Assembly: GCA_022340185.1 (NCBI GenBank)
Contig: JAJDOK010000127.1
Span: 1-33,561 of the forward strand
Length of the DNA: 33,561 nucleotides
Reading direction: 5' to 3'
From: Salaquimonas sp.
GTDB taxonomy: Bacteria; Pseudomonadota; Alphaproteobacteria; Rhizobiales; Rhizobiaceae
The number at the start of each line of letters is the position of its first letter. The first letter of the stretch is position 1. Made by a program: the position numbers and the translations under genes. Under the pieces are notes generated by a model. The model searched no databases. It had not been told where the DNA came from and saw only the letters and a program-made list of their open reading frames with translations. Below, piece by piece: positions 28,295 to 33,561 of this stretch.

Positions 28295-28498
28295 TCAGAA
28301 ATTGTAGAGCGGACGCCTTGGACCGATATGCGGCGGAGACAGGTTTTCGGCAGGTTTGCGCTTCGATTTCGTCAGCAGATGCCGCGCTGCGGGCGAAGGA
28401 AAGACGAGTACGGGCTTGCGCCTGGCGATCGCCGCAAGCGCAGCGCCCAGCCGTGCGTATTCATCCGACTTCAATCTGGCGCTGATCTTGGCAATCAT
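28295..28498 (-). CDS. Small basic protein of unknown function
   Basis: This predicted 67-residue protein starts MIAKISARLKSDEYARLGAA. It has a helical first half, then RRKPVLVFPSPAARHLL and a basic, Pro-rich tail. GGAG lies about 7 bases before the chosen ATG (28498); an ATG two codons earlier has no room for a ribosome site. Third codon positions are mostly G or C, as in the neighbouring genes, which supports coding. No family is recognised. It lies downstream of carA's 3' end on the same strand. Confidence 0.45.
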   Translation of the reverse strand: MIAKISARLKSDEYARLGAALAAIARRKPVLVFPSPAARHLLTKSKRKPAENLSPPHIGPRRPLYNF

Positions 28499-28635
28499 AT
28501 TCATGCTCCAATGCAATAAGACAGACTGGAACTGTCCTTGCACTGATTGGAATCATGTCGCTGAATTGTGAGTATTTCACCACAAACCGGCGTAAAATGC
28601 GATTAAATTTCGGTAATGCTTGAAACTGGTACCGA

Positions 28636-29835
28636 CTACCGTTCCGCCAGAGCCTCAAGCCCCTTTCTTTCGCGCATCAGGTTGGCGAAGCGGCGGAAGA
28701 GGTAATGGCTGTCCTGCGGACCGGGCGAGGCTTCAGGATGGTGCTGGACGGAAAAGACCGGTTTGCCCCTGACCCTGAGACCGCAATTGGAACCGTCGAA
28801 CAGCGAGACATGCGTCTCCTCGACATTGTCGGGAAGCGTCGAAGCGTCGACGGCGAAGCCGTGGTTCATCGATACGATCTCGACCTTGCCGGTGGTGTGG
28901 TCCTTGACCGGATGGTTGGCGCCGTGATGGCCCTGATGCATTTTCATGGTCTTCGCGCCCAGCGCCAGCGCCAGCATCTGGTGACCGAGGCAGATGCCGA
29001 AGACCGGGATGTCGGTCGCCAGAACGCCCTGAATCGCCTCGATCGCATAGGCCCCACCGGTCGCGGCCGGGTCGCCCGGGCCGTTCGACAGGAAAACGCC
29101 GTCTGGCTGGTGGGCGAGGATGTCGGCTGCGGTGGCGGTCGCCGGCAGGATTGTCAGTCGCGCGCCGAGGCCCGCCAGCAGACGCAGGATGTTACGCTTG
29201 ATGCCGTAGTCGACGGCGACGACGTGGTAGTTCTCCTCGGAGCGTTCGCCATAGCCTTCGCCCCAGACCCAGGGCGTCTCGTCCCAGCTCGAGCTCTGGC
29301 CCGAGGTGACGTCTTTGGCCAGATCCGCGCCTTCCAGCCCCGGCCATTCGGCGGCGAGCGCCGCCAAGGCGGGGACATCGAAATCTCCGGACGGATCGTG
29401 GGCGATGACGGCGTTGGCGAGGCCCTTTTCGCGGATCAGCGCGGTCAGCGCGCGGGTGTCGACGCCGGTCACCGCGATGATGCCCCGCGAGACCAGCCAT
29501 TCGTTGAAATGGCGCATCGAGCGCCAGTTCGAGGGATGGGTGATATCGGCCCGGAATACCGCGCCCGCGACACGGGCCGTGGCGCCGATGTTGAGCGTCT
29601 CGATGTCCTCGTCGTTGGTGCCGATATTGCCGACATGGGGAAAGGTGAAGGCGACGATCTGGCCGGCATAGGAGGGATCGGTGAGAATTTCCTGATAGCC
29701 GGTGATCGCGGTGTTGAAGCACACTTCCGCCTGGGTCGCGCCGGTTGCGCCTGCGCCGAAGCCCTCGATCACGGTGCCGTCGGCAAGCACGATGAGCGCC
29801 GTCGGCTTGCGTGTCGGCCAGGGTTGAGAGGTCAT
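28636..29835 (-). CDS. carA: Carbamoyl-phosphate synthase, small (glutaminase) subunit
   Basis: This 399-residue subunit hydrolyses glutamine and channels ammonia to CarB. The C-terminal class I amidotransferase domain has FGICLGHQMLALALGA with nucleophile Cys282, and SVQHHPEASPGP with His366 and Glu368. The N-terminal domain, with EVCFNTAITGYQEILTDPSY, is the CarB-contacting part. The ATG at 29835 follows AAAGGA. carB is on the same strand about 5 kb downstream, so the subunits are made from separate transcripts. It is divergent from yqeY. Confidence 0.97.
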   Translation of the reverse strand: MTSQPWPTRKPTALIVLADGTVIEGFGAGATGATQAEVCFNTAITGYQEILTDPSYAGQIVAFTFPHVGNIGTNDEDIETLNIGATARVAGAVFRADITHPSNWRSMRHFNEWLVSRGIIAVTGVDTRALTALIREKGLANAVIAHDPSGDFDVPALAALAAEWPGLEGADLAKDVTSGQSSSWDETPWVWGEGYGERSEENYHVVAVDYGIKRNILRLLAGLGARLTILPATATAADILAHQPDGVFLSNGPGDPAATGGAYAIEAIQGVLATDIPVFGICLGHQMLALALGAKTMKMHQGHHGANHPVKDHTTGKVEIVSMNHGFAVDASTLPDNVEETHVSLFDGSNCGLRVRGKPVFSVQHHPEASPGPQDSHYLFRRFANLMRERKGLEALAER

Positions 29836-29924
29836 GACGGTTCCTTTGGGCGGTCGTGAGGCGTGCGTCAGGGCAAGGCTGCTGCCAGCCGGACAGATTG
29901 CTACATGGTGTTGGGCAAGGCGGC

Positions 29925-29953
29925 AAACTAGATCAATGGCAACAGGGCGTCAA
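29925..29953 (-). promoter_or_regulatory. Candidate carA promoter
   Basis: Read leftward, TTGACG (29953-29948) lies 17 bases before TAGTTT (29930-29925). In rhizobial terms ATTGAC and CTAGTT match CTTGAC and CTATAT at five and four of six positions. The leader would be about 83 bases. Confidence 0.5.
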
Positions 29954-29969
29954 TCAGGCGTATCAGGTT

Positions 29970-29998
29970 TTTCCACCAATAAATTCAATATCTTATAT
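29970..29998 (+). promoter_or_regulatory. Candidate yqeY promoter
   Basis: TTTCCA (29970-29975) lies 17 bases before TTATAT (29993-29998), five of six matches to the rhizobial -10 CTATAT. The leader would be about 60 bases. Confidence 0.45.
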
Positions 29999-30064
29999 GA
30001 AGGTGTCCGGATTGCAGGACATTGGCTGCTGGTCTATGCTGGTACCTCTCGCAAGGAGATCATC

Positions 30065-30517
30065 ATGCGTGAACAAATCTCGCAGGCGCTGAAGGTCGCG
30101 CTCAAGGGTCAGGAACGGCGCCGGGTGGCGACGCTCAGATTGATCAATGCAGCCATTACCGATCGCGACATCGCACTGCGCGGCAATGGCAAGGACCGGG
30201 CGGATGACGCCGAAATCCTCGATATCCTGACCAAGATGGTCAAGCAGCGCGAGGAGAGTTCGCGGCTTTACCGCGAAGCGGGTCGCAGCGAACTCGAGGC
30301 GCAGGAACTGGAAGAAATCGAGATCATACGCGAATTCCTGCCCAAGGCGCTTAGCGAGGAGGAAACCGGCGAGGCGATCCGCGCGGCGATTACCGAAACC
30401 GGCGCGCAGTCCTTGCGCGACATGGGCAAGGTCATGGGTCTGTTGAAGGAGCGCTATCGCGGCCAGATCGACATGGCCAAGGCCGGGGCGCGCATCAAGG
30501 CGGAACTGGGCACCTGA
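30065..30517 (+). CDS. GatB/YqeY-domain protein
   Basis: This 150-residue protein is a stand-alone YqeY, related to the C-terminal tRNA-binding domain of the amidotransferase subunit GatB. Motifs are RRRVATLRLINAAITDRDIA (about 18-37), ILTKMVKQREES and EEIEIIREFLPKALSEEE. The role of free YqeY is not settled. The ATG has a near-perfect AAGGAG seven bases before. It sits divergent from carA, a conserved rhizobial arrangement from memory. Confidence 0.93.
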   Translation: MREQISQALKVALKGQERRRVATLRLINAAITDRDIALRGNGKDRADDAEILDILTKMVKQREESSRLYREAGRSELEAQELEEIEIIREFLPKALSEEETGEAIRAAITETGAQSLRDMGKVMGLLKERYRGQIDMAKAGARIKAELGT

Positions 30518-30562
30518 AAAGGGCAACTGCCAATCCGCACGCCGGTCAGGATGTTGTCGGTA

Positions 30563-31648
30563 TCAGGCTTTACTCGAGCGCGTCTCGCTGCCTTCCATCT
30601 GTATCCCGACGGAAGCTGAAGACAGATCGGCGATTGGCGATGGCGCGATCTCGCCCATCTCTCCCGATTCAATCTCGTTTGATGCCGCGTCAGACGTCTT
30701 CCACAACGATGCGACGACGCCTGCGCCCAGCAGGGCGAGCGTGATGCCGAGCGACAGGGCCGGCGGCATCTTGTCGAAGCCGAACAGCGGGGCGAGAACG
30801 ATCTTGGCGCCGATGAAGACGAGGACGAGGGAGAGCGCGTATTTCAAATAGCAGAAGCGATGCAGCAGCGCCGACAGGGCGAAGAACAGCGAGCGCAGGC
30901 CGAGAATGGCGAAGATATTGGAGGTGAAGACAATAAAGGGATCGGTGGTGATTGCGAAGATCGCCGGAATGGAATCGACGGCGAAGATGAGGTCGGCGAT
31001 CTCGACGACGCAAAGCGCCAGCAGAAGCGGTGTGATGAAAAGCCTGAGCCTGCCCGTGTGCGCATCCGCCTCGCGCACGATGAAACGGTCGCCGCGCAAG
31101 CTGCTCGTGACGCGGAAATGTCGCGACATGAATTTGAGCACGGGATTGCCGGCGACGTCATATTCGGAATCGGCGGAAACCAGCATCTTGATCCCGGTCA
31201 GGATCAGGAAGGCGGCGAACAGGTAGAGAATCCAGTGGAACCGGTCGATCAGCGCGGCACCGGACAGGATCATGACGCCGCGCAGGAGAATGACGCCCAG
31301 GATGCCGTAGAACAAAACGCGGTGCTGATAGGCGCGGGGAATGGCGAAATAGCTCAGAATGACCGCCATCACGAAGATGTTGTCCATCGACAGGCTTTGT
31401 TCGACCACATAGCCGGTCAGATACCGAAAAGCGGCTTCCGAACCGCTCTTGGCGTTGATGAACAGGGCGAACAGCAGCGCCAGTGTCACGTAGAAAGCCG
31501 AGAGTTGCAGGCTCTCGCGAATGCCGATGACATGGGCCTTGCGGTAGAGAATCCCGAGGTCGAAGGCCATCAGGCCGAGCACCAATGCCAAGAATGCCGC
31601 CCAATGCCAGACCGGCGTTCCCATCGCATCGGCAAATATGAAATGCAT
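30563..31648 (-). CDS. TerC/Alx-family integral membrane protein
   Basis: This 361-residue membrane protein has about eight hydrophobic segments. Motifs are AAFLALVLGLMAFDLGILYR, EQSLSMDNIFVMAVILSYFA and EIADLIFAVDSIPAIFAITT, whose conserved acidic residues are linked to metal (manganese) export in Alx/TerC proteins. The last 50 residues are hydrophilic and Ser-rich. I looked for a yybP-ykoY manganese riboswitch in the upstream region and did not see its conserved core. The ATG at 31648 has only a weak GGA before it; an ATG at residue 9 is a possible alternative. Confidence 0.92.
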   Translation of the reverse strand: MHFIFADAMGTPVWHWAAFLALVLGLMAFDLGILYRKAHVIGIRESLQLSAFYVTLALLFALFINAKSGSEAAFRYLTGYVVEQSLSMDNIFVMAVILSYFAIPRAYQHRVLFYGILGVILLRGVMILSGAALIDRFHWILYLFAAFLILTGIKMLVSADSEYDVAGNPVLKFMSRHFRVTSSLRGDRFIVREADAHTGRLRLFITPLLLALCVVEIADLIFAVDSIPAIFAITTDPFIVFTSNIFAILGLRSLFFALSALLHRFCYLKYALSLVLVFIGAKIVLAPLFGFDKMPPALSLGITLALLGAGVVASLWKTSDAASNEIESGEMGEIAPSPIADLSSASVGIQMEGSETRSSKA

Positions 31649-31954
31649 TTATACGAGCGTCCGACGGCGAAATGTTGATCAGGCGGGTCCGCGCCGCCCA
31701 TGGATATATCGTCTGACGCATGCCGGGATGGGACACAACCCCGCCGCGGTTGCAAACCCACTGAGGAATGCCTGTTTTGCACGCCCCATTTCCGACATTT
31801 CTGTCGTCGATGCAGTGGCATGTGGGCTTTGCGGAGAGGAAGTTCAAGCGTCAGACCGGCATTGGCAGCCGATTGCGCATGTCGGATGGTGCCAAATGCC
31901 TTGCGTGAACTCGCCGAATGCCGGCATTGCGGATCGCGTCAACAGGTTTGGGAA
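31649..31954. other. Region between terC and the candidate small RNA, no gene seen
   Basis: About 300 bases that must hold the terC promoter (leftward). Frames here read through without family similarity. No riboswitch or strong hairpin was recognised apart from the terminator at its right edge. Confidence 0.4.
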
Positions 31955-31995
31955 TAAAAAACTGCCCGGTCTCAACCCACAAGAGACCGGGCAGT
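31955..31995 (-). terminator. Rho-independent terminator, leftward
   Basis: ACTGCCCGGTCTC and GAGACCGGGCAGT form a perfect 13-bp stem around a 9-base loop. Leftward, it is followed by a run of six T (TTTTTTATT). No leftward protein gene with a plausible message ends here. Confidence 0.88.
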
Positions 31996-32055
31996 GTGCG
32001 GAGCAAGATTCGAAGTGGCCGTTTGGGGCAAACCGGCTCCGCATAAGGAGAGTCA
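31955..32055 (-). ncRNA. Candidate structured small RNA
   Basis: Read leftward, TGCGGAGC (32043-32036) pairs perfectly with GCTCCGCA (32004-31997). Inside, CCGGTTTG pairs with CAAACGG around CCC (32035-32019, one bulged G). A strong terminator follows at 31995-31961. The 5' end holds CTCTCCTTA, complementary to ribosome sites, as in many alphaproteobacterial regulatory RNAs. Frames on this strand run through the terminator, so it does not look coding. The 5' end and promoter are uncertain. Alternatives are a long leader of terC, or no RNA if only the hairpin is used. I could not match it to a named family. Confidence 0.5.
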
Positions 32056-32059
32056 GCCG

Positions 32060-32188
32060 ATGTCACCCGTCAAACACAACCCCCGCACATTGGGGGACTG
32101 CGGTTTGGATGCACATGGGTCGGCCGTGTTCAACTTCGATCCGGACCATGTCCGGGCCCTTTATCGCGGTTCGAACAGGCCGGCGTAA
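32060..32188 (+). CDS. Possible 42-residue small protein
   Basis: An ORF starting MSPVKHNPRTLGDCGLDAHG and ending YRGSNRPA, with AAGGAG 10 bases before its ATG. That ribosome-site-like string is also the complement of the 5' part of the candidate leftward RNA, so it may not be a true translation signal. The gene would overlap nothing else and precedes the CAP-domain gene on the same strand. No family recognised. Confidence 0.4.
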   Translation: MSPVKHNPRTLGDCGLDAHGSAVFNFDPDHVRALYRGSNRPA

Positions 32189-32248
32189 TGCTTGATAAAG
32201 GTTTGCAATCCATCTTGAATATTTCCCCGATTGAACTGTAACGGACGA

Positions 32249-32863
32249 ATGATGCATGGTCACCTGACATTTTCGCGATCCGTAACGCGGCGCACGGCGC
32301 TTACGCGAATTGCCAGGCTGACCGGTTTCGCCGGAATGGCGGCGTTGCCGGGCTGCATGGGCGTGCTGACCACGGAAAATGCAACGAGCCATGTCGCGCG
32401 CCGGCCTGACGATATCGCGCCAATCCGGTTCGATCCGGTCGAGGGACTTGCGGCGATCAACGCGACACGGCGCAAATTCCTGCTGCCGCCGTTCGAGGCC
32501 GATCCGCGCCTGCAGCATGCGGCGCAGAACCATGCCGACTTGATGGCGAAGACCGGCGAGTTCGGCCATGAATTCGGTCCGGGCACGAAATTTCCGTTGC
32601 GCATGGAAGCGGTGGGTTTCGAGGGGTCGGCGGGTGAAAATCTCGGTGTTGGCTACGGGTCGATCAAGGAGGCGATCCAGGGCTGGCTCGATTCGCCCAA
32701 GCACCGCGAAATCCTGCTCAGGCGCAAATATGATCTCGCCGGTATCGCCTACGCCTTCAACCATTCGGGCAAACACCCGCGCCGCACGCATTTCTGGGTG
32801 CTCGACGTCGGCCGGAATCCGCCGCCCGGCATGCGTCTCGGACCGTATATCAGGCGGAGCTGA
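32249..32863 (+). CDS. CAP (SCP/PR1)-domain lipoprotein
   Basis: This 204-residue protein has a basic N-terminus and a hydrophobic stretch ending AALPGC (Cys36), a lipobox with an unusual Pro. The mature protein should therefore be anchored to the membrane. The CAP domain runs from about residue 60: AINATRRKFLLPPFEADPRL, HAAQNHADLMAK, FGHEFG, GENLGVGYGSIKEAIQGWLD and SPKHREILLRRKYDLAGIA. Its His and Glu residues form the usual cavity. Function in bacteria is largely unknown. I chose ATG at 32249 (next codon also ATG); a TTG at 32231 would add six residues. It converges on the next gene with 5 bases between. Confidence 0.88.
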   Translation: MMHGHLTFSRSVTRRTALTRIARLTGFAGMAALPGCMGVLTTENATSHVARRPDDIAPIRFDPVEGLAAINATRRKFLLPPFEADPRLQHAAQNHADLMAKTGEFGHEFGPGTKFPLRMEAVGFEGSAGENLGVGYGSIKEAIQGWLDSPKHREILLRRKYDLAGIAYAFNHSGKHPRRTHFWVLDVGRNPPPGMRLGPYIRRS

Positions 32864-32868
32864 ACTGC

Positions 32869-33531
32869 TCAGGGTTGTAACCGCCGCCGTCGCAAGAACA
32901 CACCGATGATCGCCAGTCCGGTTCCGAGCATCGGCAGGGTTGCGGGCAGGGGCACCGCCGCGACTTCCAGCGAGAGCGTTATGGCGGAAGCAGGTGGATC
33001 CTCGGGGCCGAAGCTGCCGCCGGTCGAGTACCAGATGCGGACTTCCTGAACCGAACCGGAGAAGTACTGGCCCAGGACAAGATCGAAAGCCGATCCCGCA
33101 ATCAGCGTGTTAACAAAGGTGATGCCCTTGACGCTTAGGGGAATGGAGATCGCCTGGGTCGGACGCGAACCCTGCAAAACCGTGAGGTCGACCTTCCCCA
33201 GTTCGCCGACCGGGCTGGCTCCGGTTTTCAGCGTTGCCGTGATGTCGCTGCCCACGGCAGACTCCAGCCCGGTTCCCGCGGCAACACTCAACGTTCCTCC
33301 CGTTACGGTCTCGCCGGCGAGGCCCGACAGATCAAACATCATGAAGCTCTGGCTAACGTAGACAGAGCCGATATCCTTGCCGGTGGTGAGCCGTTCGTAG
33401 ACTGGCGGAAAGGGCGCGACCTGTGTCCAGAACGATGTGGGGTTCAGGTTGTAAACGGCGGCAGACGCCGGGCCTGATACAGGGGCGAAAACGGCGAGCG
33501 CTCCTGCGAGCGCAATTCGATACACGGTCAT
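32869..33531 (-). CDS. VPLPA-CTERM-type sorted surface/secreted protein
   Basis: This 220-residue protein has a Sec signal peptide (MTVYRIALAGALAVFAPVSG, cleavage likely at ASA-A) and a beta-rich middle. Its C-terminal sorting signal has VPLPATLPMLGTGLAIIGVF followed by LRRRRLQP: motif, membrane helix, basic tail. This is the VPLPA-CTERM signal recognised by dedicated exosortases in alphaproteobacteria. The exosortase is not in this window. Such proteins are often linked to exopolysaccharide or surface layers. The start ATG at 33531 has AGGA upstream. The native target is unknown. Confidence 0.85.
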   Translation of the reverse strand: MTVYRIALAGALAVFAPVSGPASAAVYNLNPTSFWTQVAPFPPVYERLTTGKDIGSVYVSQSFMMFDLSGLAGETVTGGTLSVAAGTGLESAVGSDITATLKTGASPVGELGKVDLTVLQGSRPTQAISIPLSVKGITFVNTLIAGSAFDLVLGQYFSGSVQEVRIWYSTGGSFGPEDPPASAITLSLEVAAVPLPATLPMLGTGLAIIGVFLRRRRLQP

Positions 33532-33561
33532 GGTCTTAATCCTGCTGTTTCCGACGGCGCA

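Noticed and set aside
28136..28519. Rightward ORFs between tetR and carA
   Set aside because: Two overlapping frames lack ribosome sites and motifs; the leftward 67-codon frame has better codon use and a ribosome site.
31649..31960. Manganese (yybP-ykoY) riboswitch upstream of the TerC/Alx gene
   Set aside because: The family is often controlled by this riboswitch, but I could not find its conserved core on the minus strand.
32063..32791. Leftward 242-codon frame
   Set aside because: It is antisense to the CAP-domain lipoprotein gene and has no recognisable motif.

Overview
The window looks like chromosomal DNA of an alphaproteobacterium of the order Hyphomicrobiales (Rhizobiales), probably from the Mesorhizobium/Phyllobacteriaceae side. 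The evidence is the high GC content with strong GC bias at third codon positions, an lsrB-like LysR gene next to trxB, a CarB with a long insert in its first ATP-grasp domain, carA divergent from a GatB/YqeY gene, and a GGGCTTGACCC-type intergenic palindrome. This is inferred from gene content, not from a database search. No tRNA, rRNA, transposase, phage gene or CRISPR array was seen.

Layout. 217-1992: a class III adenylate cyclase with a TolB-like linker and TPRs. 2122-4052: lsrB-like regulator and thioredoxin reductase. 4357-14439: a surface-glycan block with six glycosyltransferases or likely glycosyltransferases, a surface-carbohydrate protein, a PseF-type CMP-sugar synthetase, an RmlD-like reductase and a NeuB/PseI-type nonulosonic acid synthase. 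14578-14997: a small secreted protein preceded by a 25-bp tandem repeat. 15150-18988: greA, a PAS-GGDEF-EAL protein and a DUF2235 hydrolase. 19253-20273: a VOC protein and a ccdAB toxin-antitoxin pair. 20312-23830: carB. 24006-24807: an XRE regulator divergent from a 43-codon gene with its own promoter, three operator-like palindromes and a strong terminator. 24931-28071: zinc metallopeptidase, DUF2937 protein, sterol-desaturase-type hydroxylase and its TetR regulator. 28295-30517: a small basic protein, carA and yqeY. 30563-33531: TerC membrane protein, a candidate small RNA, a CAP-domain lipoprotein and a VPLPA-CTERM protein.

How the parts fit. The glycan block probably makes, activates (CMP) and transfers a nonulosonic (sialic-like) acid into a capsule, LPS or EPS. 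The early pse genes (pseB, C, H, G) are not in the window. carA and carB, about 5 kb apart, encode the two subunits of carbamoyl-phosphate synthetase. Housekeeping genes alternate with small regulated modules whose control sites are readable: the ccdAB operator/promoter, the TetR palindrome, the triple GCAC-N3-GTGC operator, and hairpins in the carB and greA leaders.

The least explained items are the 43-codon gene with helically phased operators (24431-24807) and the minus-strand structured RNA with a clean terminator at 31955-32055.
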